From the NCBI RefSeq assembly GCF_000425125.1, contig NZ_KE384307.1:796966-860965 (forward strand): a stretch of DNA of 64,000 bases, given 5' to 3'. The translations under genes and the position numbers were made by a program. The number at the start of each line of letters is the position of its first letter. The first letter of the stretch is position 1. This stretch comes from Paenibacillus taiwanensis DSM 18679. Lineage in GTDB: Bacteria; Bacillota; Bacilli; Paenibacillales; Paenibacillaceae. Of the stretch, positions 45,052 through 54,843 are shown one piece after another. The notes under the pieces were generated by a model. That model saw only the letters and a list, made by a program, of their open reading frames with translations. It ran no database searches and was not told where the DNA came from.

Positions 45052-45699
45052 TTGAAACGAGCAGAACGTAAACCGTCAACACGCGGATTGCTGCTCACTT
45101 TGCTGAAGACTAACGGACCCATGTCAGCTGCACAGCTTGCAGAACGCCTTGGCTTAACTGAGATGGGGGTTCGACGGCATTTATATCAATTGGTTGATGA
45201 CCAAGTGCTAGAAACAAAACAGGTTCGTCAGCCGATGGGCAGGCCGTTGCAGCTGTACCGACTGTCAGCAGAAGGGGATGAGCGTTTCCCGAAGCAGTAT
45301 CACCAGCTCGTTCTTGATCTGTTGAATGAGATGGAGTCTTGGGGAACTGGAGCAGATGGTGGAGTCGGCAAGCTATTTACAGGCAGACAGCGTACGTTGC
45401 TTCGCAAATACGAGCCGAGAATGGAAGCTAAGAGCTTGGACGAGCGTGTATTGGAGCTCGGTTCTATTCAGGACTCGAATGGATACATGGTGGAGACTGA
45501 ACAATTAGAAGACGGCAGCTGGCTGCTGCATGAATACAATTGTCCGATTGCGCAAGTAGCGGATCGATATGAAGAGCCTTGCGCCTGTGAGTTAGCTTTG
45601 TTCCGTGAGCTGCTGCAAACTGATGTGGAACGGATCGAGTGTTTGGCTAAGCAAGGTAAGCGTTGTACGTACCGTATTCAGAAGCATGCAGAAGAGTAG
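45052..45699 (+). CDS. SufR-like winged-helix regulator with C-terminal cysteines
   Basis: A 215-residue protein. TTG 45052 is preferred because AAAGGTG lies 7 bp upstream; ATG 45046 is only 1 bp from that motif. The N-terminus is a DeoR/ArsR-type winged helix (MSAAQLAERLGLTEMGVRRH). The C-terminus has a cysteine set with spacing C-x12-C-x-C, then two more (IEC, KRC). C-x12-C is also found in SufR, a [4Fe-4S] repressor of suf genes. Iron-sulfur sensing is inferred. It is monocistronic. Confidence 0.82.
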   Translation: MKRAERKPSTRGLLLTLLKTNGPMSAAQLAERLGLTEMGVRRHLYQLVDDQVLETKQVRQPMGRPLQLYRLSAEGDERFPKQYHQLVLDLLNEMESWGTGADGGVGKLFTGRQRTLLRKYEPRMEAKSLDERVLELGSIQDSNGYMVETEQLEDGSWLLHEYNCPIAQVADRYEEPCACELALFRELLQTDVERIECLAKQGKRCTYRIQKHAEE

Positions 45700-45720
45700 C
45701 AATTCCATAGCGTGAGCATT

Positions 45721-45748
45721 AAAAGACCGGGAGATCCGGTCTTTTTTT
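45721..45748 (+). terminator. Terminator of the SufR-like gene
   Basis: AAAGACCGG, loop, CCGGTCTTT and a T run. Confidence 0.9.
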
Positions 45749-45881
45749 GCATTTTGCGGAAAAGGTATTGAAATAAAATTTTATATTAAATATAATAAAA
45801 CCGTAATTAAATTTCATTTATGCTGCATATACATGATTCAAATTTAAAAAACGAGAGTAGACTTCATTTGATTAGGGGGAG

Positions 45882-46847
45882 ATGATCGTGAACGTTATTC
45901 CATTGGAAGCCACATGGATCTCTCAGATAGGTGAACTATGGAATCAGGAGCTTGGGGATCGGTTTCCGCTGCGTGAGGCGCTGCTGCGGCAGAACAGCTT
46001 TCAAGATAAGAACGTGTATAATCCTGCATCTTGGCTTGCGCACGATGATGACGGTACGTTAATCGGCTTTGTCATTGCGAAAAAGTGGCAGGAATTAGAG
46101 CGGGAGATGCAGCTAGGCGAAGGCGCGGGATGGATTCAAGCTATTGTCGTGCGATCAGAGGCGAGAGGGCAAGGAATCGGCAGCCGGTTGTTGTCCTTGG
46201 CGGAAGAAGCATTACGAAAGTCGGGGGTACGGTTAGTCTATATGGGACGCGACCCGTGGCATTATTTTCCGGGAGTTCCGAAAGCGCTGTCATCCAGTCG
46301 GGAGTGGTGTGAACATAAAGGCTATGAGCAGTTGTATGAAGTGTTTGATTTACTTGCCACGCGAGAAGCGGATAACACGATGGACTCACCTCGTTTTGAA
46401 GGCGCTTACGTCAGGCTGCTGGAACAGGAAGACCAAGCTGAAATGCTTCGTTTTTTTCGTAGATGCTTCCCAGGCAGGTGGTATTATGAGGCGTTACATT
46501 ACTGGGAGCGTGGCGGAACGGGCAGAGAATTTATGGCGTTATTTGCAGATCAGGAGATGATCGGCTTCTGTCGGGTCAACGATGAGCATGCCCCCCTAAT
46601 TGCCCAGAATACGTATTGGGCGCCCCTTTTTGCAGAGCCACTTGGCGGCATTGGGCCTTTGGGAGTAGATGACCGTTATCGGGGGAGAGGGTATGGACTT
46701 GGGTTAGTTCAAGCCGGCATGAAGGAGCTTGAGGCTCGCGGAATGAAGCATCTCATTATTGATTGGACGGAGTTGGTAGATTTCTATGCGAAGTTAGGAT
46801 TTCGGAAGTGGAAAGGCTACGATTTAATGAAAAAGGAGCTGTTGTAA
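45882..46847 (+). CDS. GNAT acetyltransferase with two GNAT domains
   Basis: A 321-residue protein from ATG 45882 (GTG 45888 possible) after GGGGGAG. The first GNAT domain has the acetyl-CoA loop RSEARGQGIGSRLL near residue 90. The second has DDRYRGRGYGLGLV near residue 268. The acetylated substrate is unknown. It precedes the MurNAc salvage operon by 147 bp, but a hairpin (TTAGGC/GCCTAA, 46849-46866) and the gap suggest separate transcription. Confidence 0.88.
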   Translation: MIVNVIPLEATWISQIGELWNQELGDRFPLREALLRQNSFQDKNVYNPASWLAHDDDGTLIGFVIAKKWQELEREMQLGEGAGWIQAIVVRSEARGQGIGSRLLSLAEEALRKSGVRLVYMGRDPWHYFPGVPKALSSSREWCEHKGYEQLYEVFDLLATREADNTMDSPRFEGAYVRLLEQEDQAEMLRFFRRCFPGRWYYEALHYWERGGTGREFMALFADQEMIGFCRVNDEHAPLIAQNTYWAPLFAEPLGGIGPLGVDDRYRGRGYGLGLVQAGMKELEARGMKHLIIDWTELVDFYAKLGFRKWKGYDLMKKELL

Positions 46848-46994
46848 TTAGGCAGTTCGCGGCCTAAGTGAAATACACAGAGAGACGTTAAGTTTCGCTG
46901 CTGTAACGCTGCGTTATAAGTATAAACTGAAATTTTGTATCCATATATTAAGTAAATTAGTGAAATTAAATATCATTTTTATGGGGGTATTCAC

Positions 46995-48329
46995 ATGACA
47001 CAATTACGAAAAATGTTGCTTCTGACCGTCACGTTAATATTAGCCTGCTCCGTCATATTGGCAGGGTGCGGTTCAAGTTCGGAAACAAGTACAGGTAAGG
47101 ATAGCGGCAAGGTGGAAATATCTTGGCTTGTCACCTCTAATCCGGCTAAACAACCTTGGTATGAACAAACCGTGAAAGACTTTGAAGCGACGCATCCAAA
47201 CATTAAAGTCAAATTGATGACATTTCCATATGCACAAATCGATCAGAAGATCCAGACGATGATCTCCGGCAAAAACATGGCGGATGTGTGGTCTGCCAAC
47301 TGGAGCGAGGCAGGGTTTGCCACATTTAATCAACTGGGCGTATTGCTGGATATGACACCTTACATGGAGAAAGAGCCTGATGTGGTCAAAGGGATTAACC
47401 CACGCTTGTTAGATATTTATAAGGTGGATGGAAAAACATATGGGATGCCGATGTTAAACTATGGAACGTTTTTGTTCTACAACAAAGATTTGTTAGATCA
47501 GGCAGGTGTAGCCTATCCGACAACAGATTGGGAGGACACTTCTTGGAACTGGGATCGGATGGTCGAGTACGGGCTGAAGCTGACGGATAAGGGCAAGCAG
47601 CAGTACGGTTTGCTTTATGATGAAACGGCGAACAAACGAGCATGGTTGTTTGGTGGAGACTTCTTTAGTGAAGACGCTTACAAGACGGGTAAAATGGGGG
47701 AGCCACAGCTTCTGAACAATCCGAAAAATGCGGAAGCGATCCAAAAAAATGCCGAGCTTGTTTTAAAGCATAAAATTTCGCCTAACCCGTCTCAGACAGA
47801 GGCGATGACCCAACTGGGCAATCCGTTTATGACCGGAAAAGTTGCCATGATGATTAGCGGCGGTTGGGGTTTCCAGAACTTTAAAAAAGCAGAATTCCGC
47901 TGGGGTGCGGCAGCACTGCCTAATATAGAAGGTCGCCAGATCCCGCTGTATGTAGATCCGTGGAACATATATAAGCATACGAAACATCCAGAGGAAGCTT
48001 GGACGTTTGTAAAATACTTGATGGACCCGAAAGGCGCTGCCAAGGCATATGCCGAGAATACAGGTGCAACACCTGTTTTTGACGAACTGTTGACCAATTG
48101 GTATGCAGATACGGCTAAAGCGATGGACATGAAGCCAGAACAAGTAAAGCAATTAAACGAAGGTGTCGTGAAGTATGGGCGTGAGTCCGATAACCATCTG
48201 ATCGCCAAGTTTGACAGCATTTTGAAGACAACCAATCAGACGATGAGTGCGGTGTACAACGGCACAAAAAGTGTTGAAGATGGTCTTAAAGATATAGACA
48301 AAAACTTGCGTTCATTAAATTTGGAGTGA
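46995..48329 (+). CDS. Sugar ABC transporter binding lipoprotein (MurNAc/muropeptide sugar predicted)
   Basis: A 444-residue SBP_bac_1 family protein with lipoprotein signal (lipobox ILAGC, C25). Typical features: the WYEQTVKDFEATHPNIKVKL opening, GKTYGMPMLNYGTFLFYNKDLLDQAGV, and GGWGFQNFKKAEF. It anchors outside the membrane and delivers a sugar to the two permeases downstream. Context (NamZ, MurK, MurQ, MurR in the same direction) predicts a MurNAc-containing glycoside; this is inference. ATG 46995 follows GGGGGTATT. Confidence 0.92.
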   Translation: MTQLRKMLLLTVTLILACSVILAGCGSSSETSTGKDSGKVEISWLVTSNPAKQPWYEQTVKDFEATHPNIKVKLMTFPYAQIDQKIQTMISGKNMADVWSANWSEAGFATFNQLGVLLDMTPYMEKEPDVVKGINPRLLDIYKVDGKTYGMPMLNYGTFLFYNKDLLDQAGVAYPTTDWEDTSWNWDRMVEYGLKLTDKGKQQYGLLYDETANKRAWLFGGDFFSEDAYKTGKMGEPQLLNNPKNAEAIQKNAELVLKHKISPNPSQTEAMTQLGNPFMTGKVAMMISGGWGFQNFKKAEFRWGAAALPNIEGRQIPLYVDPWNIYKHTKHPEEAWTFVKYLMDPKGAAKAYAENTGATPVFDELLTNWYADTAKAMDMKPEQVKQLNEGVVKYGRESDNHLIAKFDSILKTTNQTMSAVYNGTKSVEDGLKDIDKNLRSLNLE

Positions 48330-48436
48330 GGGCTGCCCGCCGCTTCTTTGATCTTTGCACATATTGTAAGACGAATCGGGCTAATTGGCAGGCTACGGAT
48401 GAGTCCGCTGTCTTATCTAAGATGAGGTGAATTCTA

Positions 48437-49399
48437 TTGCATACCCAACAACAAGCGGCGTCTGAAAATAGCTCGATGATGACTGGCCGCAAGACAAAGA
48501 TGAAAGTTCACCCTGAGCGTAAAAAGGAAGAACGAGCCTTCTGGATATTCGCTTCACCGTGGATTATCGGTTTTATTTTATTTACGGGAGGACCGATGGT
48601 CGCTTCCTTATGGCTCAGCTTTACAAATTATGATGTAGTTAGCTCGCCAAGATTTACAGGCTTGGATAACTTTATTTCCTTGTTCCAGGACACTTTGTTC
48701 TTTAAGTCGCTAAGTGTAACGACTTATTACGTGGTGCTGGCTGTGCCGTTTACGATCGTCTTATCGCTGCTGCTGGCCGTGCTTCTGAATCAGAAAATTA
48801 AAGGGCTGTTTATATTTAGGACGTTGTTTTATGCGCCTTCAATCGTATCAGGGGTATCGATTGCGTTTTTGTGGTCGTGGCTGCTGAATCCGGACTTTGG
48901 TTTTGTCAACAATGTATTACACGAATGGTTCGGATTAGCTGGCCTAGGTTGGTTTACCGATGCGAAGCTGGTTGTGCCTTCGATGGTGCTGATGCAGCTA
49001 ACGAGTTTAGGGGGCACGATGGTTATTTTTCTAGCTAGTTTGCAATCGCTGCCCAAAGATTTGTACGAAGCGGCAGATATAGATGGCGCGGGCAGCTTTC
49101 GCAAATTTTTTAACATTACGATGCCTCTAATTTCGCCTGTTATTTTATTTAATACGATTATGGCTATTATTTCATCGTTCCAAATTTTCACACAAGCTTA
49201 CGTCATTACGAAAGGTGGACCGGAGTGGAATTCCTATTTTTACGTCTACTACTTATTTGACACGGCATTCTCGCAATTCCGCATGGGATACGCATCTGCA
49301 CAGGCATGGATTTTATTTTTACTTATTTTTGCATTGACGATGCTGTCGCTAACGCTGTCCAAACGATATGTCCACTACGAATATACGAGCCGAAAATAA
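48437..49399 (+). CDS. Sugar ABC transporter permease (MalF/UgpA type)
   Basis: A 320-residue permease with six membrane spans and the EAA motif LYEAADIDGAGSFRKFFNITMP. TTG 48437 follows GAGGTGA at good spacing. The short N-terminal polar extension is normal. Second gene of the salvage operon. Confidence 0.93.
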   Translation: MHTQQQAASENSSMMTGRKTKMKVHPERKKEERAFWIFASPWIIGFILFTGGPMVASLWLSFTNYDVVSSPRFTGLDNFISLFQDTLFFKSLSVTTYYVVLAVPFTIVLSLLLAVLLNQKIKGLFIFRTLFYAPSIVSGVSIAFLWSWLLNPDFGFVNNVLHEWFGLAGLGWFTDAKLVVPSMVLMQLTSLGGTMVIFLASLQSLPKDLYEAADIDGAGSFRKFFNITMPLISPVILFNTIMAIISSFQIFTQAYVITKGGPEWNSYFYVYYLFDTAFSQFRMGYASAQAWILFLLIFALTMLSLTLSKRYVHYEYTSRK

Positions 49400-49411
49400 G
49401 GAGGGCAGCTA

Positions 49412-50266
49412 ATGAAGCCGAAACGATATGTTCATGGGGAGCTGTCCCTGACGCAAAAAGCGGTAATATACGGCGTGTTGTTTTTGTTTATAGGATTATT
49501 TTTATTCCCGATTTTTTGGATGGCCTCCACTTCTTTAAAGACACTGGGACAAGTGTTTCAATTGCCGATGGTCTGGGTTCCTAGTGCACCGCAATGGAGC
49601 AATTACGTCGAAGTGTTCCGAGTTTCGCCGTTTGGGACTTATATGTGGAATACGATTTGGTATACAGGTATTACTGTATTTGCAACGGTGCTAACGTCTG
49701 CTTTTGTTGCTTTTGCCTTTGCACGCTTGCGAGCTCGCGGCAGCAAGCTGATGTTCGGACTTGTGCTTAGCACGATGATGCTGCCGCCACAAGTCGTGAT
49801 GATTCCACAATACTTATTGTTTAACAAGTTAGGGTGGGTGGATTCTTATTTGCCGCTTGTCGTCCCTGCGTTTACCGCGAGCGCATTTCTCATCTTCCTG
49901 CTGCGCCAGTTTTATATGGGCATATCGCATGAGTTGGATGAAGCGGTGAAGATTGACGGCGGCAGCTACTTTACGATGTTTTTCCGTGTTATTTTGCCAT
50001 TGTCATTACCAGCACTTGCTACAGGTGCCATTTTGGAGTTTATGTACCGTTGGAATGATTTAATGGGGCCGCTGATTTATTTGAATAGTACGGAGCATTA
50101 TCCATTGTCGCTTGGACTGGCGAATTTTACAGCCTCCTATGGCTCGACCCCTTGGCAATTGCTTATGGCAGCTTCCATTATTGCGGTGACACCGCCGCTC
50201 TTGTTGTTCTTTTTTGCGCAGAAGCACTTTATACGGGGGATTGTCATTTCAGGTTCCAAAGGCTAA
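49412..50266 (+). CDS. Sugar ABC transporter permease (MalG/UgpE type)
   Basis: A 284-residue permease with six spans and the EAA motif ELDEAVKIDGGSYFTMFFRVI. AAGGAGGGC precedes ATG 49412, 12 bp after the partner. No ATPase gene is present, so a shared MsmX-type ATPase encoded elsewhere probably powers the transporter. Confidence 0.93.
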   Translation: MKPKRYVHGELSLTQKAVIYGVLFLFIGLFLFPIFWMASTSLKTLGQVFQLPMVWVPSAPQWSNYVEVFRVSPFGTYMWNTIWYTGITVFATVLTSAFVAFAFARLRARGSKLMFGLVLSTMMLPPQVVMIPQYLLFNKLGWVDSYLPLVVPAFTASAFLIFLLRQFYMGISHELDEAVKIDGGSYFTMFFRVILPLSLPALATGAILEFMYRWNDLMGPLIYLNSTEHYPLSLGLANFTASYGSTPWQLLMAASIIAVTPPLLLFFFAQKHFIRGIVISGSKG

Positions 50267-50318
50267 GGAAAGTGTAAGGTTCCTGCTGCTGATGTTTTCA
50301 GAGGAGGTAAACGGAGAA

Positions 50319-51461
50319 ATGGGTCTAAAATTAGGCGTGGAGGTATTTTTACAACAGTATGCTGAATTGTATCGAGGAAAGCGTATCGGACTAGTTACGA
50401 ATTTGACTGGGGTTAACTATAGGCTGATCCCTACGATTGATCTGTTTCATAAACATGAGCACCTTCACCTAACAGCTCTATACGGACCTGAACACGGGAT
50501 CAGGGGGGATGCCAAGGAAGGAGAAGCGGTCAGTTCCTCCATTGATAATGTGACGGGCTTGCCTGTGTATAGTTTGTATGGAGAAACACGCAAGCCAACT
50601 CCAGAAATGCTGCGTGATATTGAGGTGATCTTTTTTGATCTGCAAGATATCGGTTCTCGTTATTATACTTATATTTACACGATGGCATATGTAATGGAAG
50701 CCTGTGGGGAGTTAGGCATTCCGTTTGTGGTGCTGGATCGTCCCAATCCGATTAACGGGACTATAAGGGAAGGGAATCTCGTTGCGGAGGCGTGCAGATC
50801 GTTTGTAGGCCTATATCCGATTCCGGTCCGGCATGGTTTGACGATTGGTGAATTGGCCCAACTGTTTGTGCATCAATTTGGTGTACGGTGCGAACTAACC
50901 GTAATCCCGATGCAGGGGTGGTACCGACATATGCATTTTGACGAGACAGGGTTGTTGTGGGTTCCGCCCTCCCCGAATGCAAGCGGGCTTGATATGGCCC
51001 TGCTTTATCCAGGCACGTGTCTGATGGAGGGAACAAACCTGTCTGAAGGACGTGGCACGGCTAAACCGTTTGAGATGGTGGGTGCACCTTTTATAGACGG
51101 CTACAACTTGGCGAGAGTGCTGAATGAACGGCGGATGCCAGGTGTCATTGCCCGCCCAGTCTCGTTTGTGCCTACCTATCAAAAATATAACGGAGAGCGA
51201 TGTGAAGGTGTTCAGCTCCATGTGACGGATCGCAAAGTGCTGCGTGCATTTGTAGTCGGATTGCAGCTTCTGGAAACTGTGGCGGCGATGTATCCACAAT
51301 CGTTTTGCTACAAGGAAATGGAACATTTTCATCAATTGGCGGGTGATCGCGAGCTGAAGAAGCAGATTCAACAGGGAACGGCTGTTACTTATGCAGAACG
51401 TTACGAATCCGATTTAGACGCATTCAGTAAGGATTCCAACGCCTATTTATTATATAGCTAG
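50319..51461 (+). CDS. namZ: NamZ-type exo-beta-N-acetylmuramidase (DUF1343), no signal peptide
   Basis: A 380-residue DUF1343 protein. ATG 50319 follows GAGGAGG (11 bp) and CGGAG; the upstream frame overlaps the permease. Family motifs: LVTNLTG, LYGPEHGIRG with the conserved PEHG, FDLQDIGSRYYTYIYT, LDRPNPI and EGTNLSEGRGT. NamZ (YbbC) removes MurNAc from the non-reducing end of MurNAc-GlcNAc chains. The B. subtilis enzyme is secreted, but this one starts MGLKLGVEVFLQQYAE with no signal or membrane segment, so it should act in the cytoplasm on an imported glycoside. Confidence 0.88.
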   Translation: MGLKLGVEVFLQQYAELYRGKRIGLVTNLTGVNYRLIPTIDLFHKHEHLHLTALYGPEHGIRGDAKEGEAVSSSIDNVTGLPVYSLYGETRKPTPEMLRDIEVIFFDLQDIGSRYYTYIYTMAYVMEACGELGIPFVVLDRPNPINGTIREGNLVAEACRSFVGLYPIPVRHGLTIGELAQLFVHQFGVRCELTVIPMQGWYRHMHFDETGLLWVPPSPNASGLDMALLYPGTCLMEGTNLSEGRGTAKPFEMVGAPFIDGYNLARVLNERRMPGVIARPVSFVPTYQKYNGERCEGVQLHVTDRKVLRAFVVGLQLLETVAAMYPQSFCYKEMEHFHQLAGDRELKKQIQQGTAVTYAERYESDLDAFSKDSNAYLLYS

Positions 51462-51531
51462 CGCTTGGGGAAGTTGTTAGTTCCGTTGATACGTTAAAGT
51501 TGAAGCGCCAAATAAGAGAGGGGATTGTGTC

Positions 51532-52581
51532 ATGGCCATTTTAGCGATTGATGGAGGTGGGACCAAGACACTTGGTGTGCTCGTGCGGCGAGATGGCACT
51601 GTGTTGTCTGCTGTGCAATGTGGGCCATCGAATATAAATGGCGACTGTGTTCGTGCATTTCAGGTTTTGACAGACGTTGTATCTAGTCTTTGTGATGTGG
51701 CAAAGCAATGTGGTGAACGGGTAGAGGTGTTGTTTGCAGGCTTGGCAGGTATCGAGCAAGGAAATAACCGAGAGCAAGTGACAATTCATCTCCAGCAGTT
51801 CTGTCAACAGGGCCTGTTGCCGAGGGAAGCCAATATCGTAGTCGATAATGATGCGGTGACTGCTCTGTATTCCGGCACGTTAGGAGGACCGGGGATCGTA
51901 CAAATTGCAGGCACTGGCTCGATTACTTATGGTGTACATGCGAATGGAAGGAGAGAAAGAGTGGGGGGCTGGGGATACATTATCGGTGATGCAGGCAGTG
52001 GTTATGCGATTGGTAGGGCGGGGTTAGCTGCTGTCTTTCGAGCTTGGGATGGGCTAGCTGCACCAACGGTGCTCATGCCTATGCTGCAACAATGTTACGG
52101 GCTGCATACCATAACGGACTTGATCCCGATGATCTATACCGAGAGTGCTCGCCAACAAGTAGCTGCGGTGGCTCCACTTGTGCTGGAAGCGGCTGATGTG
52201 GGTGATAAAGCTGCGCTCGAGATCGTTAAGGAGGCTGCCCAGGATATGGGGCAGGCGATTACAGCGTTGTATAAAAAAGGAGATGGCGGCCCCTCACCTT
52301 TGTTAAGCGAGTCGGGTGAGCTGAACGTGCCGAACAAGCCGAACGATACCATACAAGTTGTACTGACGGGTGGTGTGTTCCAGCGAGCGGCCTTGCTGCT
52401 GCCTACCATCAAGGACATATGCAGCGCTGCGGGCATGCCTGCGCAATTTCATGTCCCTGATTGCCCACCAGTAGCAGGAGCTGTATTTGCTGGCTTGCGC
52501 TGCTTGAACATTCCTCTTCCTGCTCAACTATGTTCGTGGATAAGTGAGCAATTGGCAGCAATGACCGTACAGCGAGTGTAA
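51532..52581 (+). CDS. BadF-type amino-sugar kinase, MurK-like
   Basis: A 349-residue ASKHA-fold kinase: AIDGGGTKTLGVLV, DNDAV, QIAGTGSITYGVHANG, GGWGYIIGDAGSGYAIG, and VLTGGVF for adenosine. AGAGAGGGG precedes ATG 51532. Placed between NamZ and MurQ, it best fits MurK, the GlcNAc/MurNAc kinase known from Clostridium, forming MurNAc-6-P for MurQ. Specificity is inferred from context. It carries about 25 extra residues near 265-290 compared with the BadF-type kinase at 40428. Confidence 0.88.
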   Translation: MAILAIDGGGTKTLGVLVRRDGTVLSAVQCGPSNINGDCVRAFQVLTDVVSSLCDVAKQCGERVEVLFAGLAGIEQGNNREQVTIHLQQFCQQGLLPREANIVVDNDAVTALYSGTLGGPGIVQIAGTGSITYGVHANGRRERVGGWGYIIGDAGSGYAIGRAGLAAVFRAWDGLAAPTVLMPMLQQCYGLHTITDLIPMIYTESARQQVAAVAPLVLEAADVGDKAALEIVKEAAQDMGQAITALYKKGDGGPSPLLSESGELNVPNKPNDTIQVVLTGGVFQRAALLLPTIKDICSAAGMPAQFHVPDCPPVAGAVFAGLRCLNIPLPAQLCSWISEQLAAMTVQRV

Positions 52582-52762
52582 GTACAACAAAGTGGACGCG
52601 AATGCAGCAAGCCATACAGGTTGGACAGTAGCAAATTTATGTAAAACAGCGTCAGCAGAACAATAATTTAATGGGCGTGTAACAACGGATTATCGACAGT
52701 GTGATGATTGTGCAGTAATAAGTAACAGGTTCAGAAATATACAGCGGATAGGTTGTGAGGAT

Positions 52763-53665
52763 ATGGATACGAACATTTCGGCTTTATTAACGGAACAGCG
52801 CAATCCACGTACGATGACTATCGACCAAATGAGTACACATGATATCGTCAGCGTGATTCATCAAGAAGATCGTTCAGTTATGGAGGCGGTCTATCGTGTG
52901 CTACCTCGTGTGGAAGAAGCAGTAGACTCTGTGTACGCATCTCTTAAAAAGGGGGGCCGCTTGTTTTACGTTGGTGCTGGCACAAGCGGTCGCTTAGGTT
53001 TTGTAGATGCCGCAGAATGCCCCCCGACATACAGTACACCGCCAGAACTGATTCAGGCGGTGATCGCAGGCGGCAGCGGGGCGGTATTTGCCGCGGTGGA
53101 AGGGGCAGAGGATAACGAGGCCCAAGGGGCAGCTGACCTACAGGAGCGCGGCTTAAACGCAGCGGATGTGGTCATTGGCATCGCAGCTAGCGGCCGAACC
53201 CCCTACGTAGTTGGAGCTATGCAATACGCGCAAGATCGAGGTGCTGCCACCGTATCGCTGACGTGTAATGACAGCTCAGCGATCAGCCGCTTTGCTGACG
53301 TTAAAATTGAAGTGCTGGTAGGGCCTGAAGTCGTAACAGGTTCTACAAGGATGAAAGCTGCCACTGCTCATAAAATGATACTGAATACGATCTCCACCTC
53401 TGTCATGATTAGACTAGGAAAAGTATATGAAAACTTGATGGTAGATCTGAACGCAAGCAACTACAAGTTGCAGGAACGCGCCCGCGGCATTGTTATGAGT
53501 ATTACGAACGTAGATTATGAAACCGCGTCATCTACGCTTGCTGTAGCAGATCAAGAAGTAAAAACCGCAATCGTTATGCTGGAGGCCGGATTAAGCGCCA
53601 AGGAAGCAAGAGAACGCCTTGAGCGCACTGGGGGCTTGGTGCGGCAAGCAATTCATTTACATTAA
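52763..53665 (+). CDS. murQ: N-acetylmuramic acid 6-phosphate etherase (MurQ)
   Basis: A 300-residue SIS-domain lyase that removes the lactyl ether from MurNAc-6-P, giving GlcNAc-6-P and D-lactate. Motifs: EQRNPRT near the N-terminus, YVGAGTSGRLG-x-VDAAECPPT with catalytic E85, VEGAEDNE, GIAASGRTPYV and GSTRMKAATAHKMILN. Gene order supports the assignment. It starts 181 bp after the kinase. Confidence 0.96.
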   Translation: MDTNISALLTEQRNPRTMTIDQMSTHDIVSVIHQEDRSVMEAVYRVLPRVEEAVDSVYASLKKGGRLFYVGAGTSGRLGFVDAAECPPTYSTPPELIQAVIAGGSGAVFAAVEGAEDNEAQGAADLQERGLNAADVVIGIAASGRTPYVVGAMQYAQDRGAATVSLTCNDSSAISRFADVKIEVLVGPEVVTGSTRMKAATAHKMILNTISTSVMIRLGKVYENLMVDLNASNYKLQERARGIVMSITNVDYETASSTLAVADQEVKTAIVMLEAGLSAKEARERLERTGGLVRQAIHLH

Positions 53666-53973
53666 TGGACTGACGGGAAATAACATCAAATTAATTCCGA
53701 CGTGTATGGCTTATTAACAGATGGAGGATTCTATCTTTATATCCAGCTTTGTGAGGACTTGAGAGTACGTATGTATGCTGGAAAGTAGTGCCCTTGTTAG
53801 AACATGTCCGTTGCGATTATGCTAGAACTACCCTTATCATAAAGCGTGGGTAAACCGTGTTATTGCTGTTCATGTTATTGCCGTTATAGTTAGAGGTAGT
53901 GCACATCATTTATAAATATAAACGCTTATATAATGGAGTCCGTAGCGTGCAACAGTCCAAAGGAGGAATCCCT
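53666..53973. other. Intergenic stretch before the MurR-like gene
   Basis: No gene is seen. A TATAAT lies near 53930, and ATAAACGCTTATA just upstream is a symmetrical, cre-like core. A near-direct repeat (GTTATTGCTGTT / GTTATTGCCGTT) lies near 53858-53885. The MurR-like gene may thus have its own promoter. Confidence 0.4.
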
Positions 53974-54843
53974 ATGTACGTATCGCCGACTAAGGGCGGC
54001 TTGGTTATGCTGTCTGATATGCTGTCCAAGCTGCCTCCTTCGGAGAAAAAGATCGCGCAGTATATTCTTGAACACCCGCAAGAGGCGGTCTCTTTAACCG
54101 CGTCCGAGCTCGGAGAGAGGTGCAATGCGAGCAGTGCAGCTGTCATTCGCCTTTGCAAATCTCTTAAACTCAAAGGCTTTCAGGAGCTGAAGCTCCGCAT
54201 CGTAGGTGACTTAAATAAGTCAGAGCACGAAGGCTATCGGGATATTAAGCCAAATGAGAGCGTGGACGCTGTGTTGGAGAAGATGACCACAAACAGTATT
54301 CAGGCGCTAAGGGAAACGTCAGAGATTGTCAATCTGGCGGACATGGCAACCGTAGTGGATGTATTAATTCGTGCGCGCAACGTTCATTTCTTTGGAGTCG
54401 GGGCGTCCTCCATTATAGCGATGGATGCGCAGCAAAAGTTTCTACGGATTAACAAGCCAGCGACAGCGTTTACGGACGTGCATGTTGTGGCGATGAACAT
54501 TGCTAACATGACATCAGAAGATGTTGTATTTGGCATTTCTTACTCTGGAGAAACGTCAGAAGTGTATGATATTTTACAGCTTGCCAATCAGAAGGGGAGC
54601 CGTACTGTAAGTCTGACTCATTACGGTAATTCATTAATTGCATCAGCGGCGCAGCTTAATTTATTTATATCGGCTACTAAGGAAGCAACCTTCCGCAGCG
54701 CAGCGACTTCTTCTCGACTGGCCCAACTTCATATTATTGACGTGCTCTTTATGTGTGTTGCCTCGCATCAATACGACAAGACCGTTCAATATTTGGATCA
54801 AACAAGAGAAGCCATTCGGTTTATGAAAGAACAACGTTCTTAA
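53974..54843 (+). CDS. RpiR family regulator, MurR-like
   Basis: A 289-residue regulator. ATG 53974 follows AAAGGAGGAA. N-terminal helix-turn-helix (LTASELGERCNASSAAVIRL) and C-terminal SIS sugar-phosphate domain (HFFGVGASSIIAMDAQQKFL, GISYSGETSEVYDI). As in B. subtilis and E. coli, an RpiR protein beside murQ probably senses MurNAc-6-P and controls the salvage genes. The operator was not identified. Confidence 0.9.
   Translation: MYVSPTKGGLVMLSDMLSKLPPSEKKIAQYILEHPQEAVSLTASELGERCNASSAAVIRLCKSLKLKGFQELKLRIVGDLNKSEHEGYRDIKPNESVDAVLEKMTTNSIQALRETSEIVNLADMATVVDVLIRARNVHFFGVGASSIIAMDAQQKFLRINKPATAFTDVHVVAMNIANMTSEDVVFGISYSGETSEVYDILQLANQKGSRTVSLTHYGNSLIASAAQLNLFISATKEATFRSAATSSRLAQLHIIDVLFMCVASHQYDKTVQYLDQTREAIRFMKEQRS

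Noticed and set aside
46940-46990. Candidate MurR operator upstream of the ABC binding-protein gene
   Set aside because: The A+T-rich TGAAATTAAAT motif is only weakly symmetrical, and the local base composition makes chance matches likely.
47792-48235. Leftward 147-codon frame inside the binding-protein gene
   Set aside because: It is a shadow of the sugar-binding-protein gene, without start signals.
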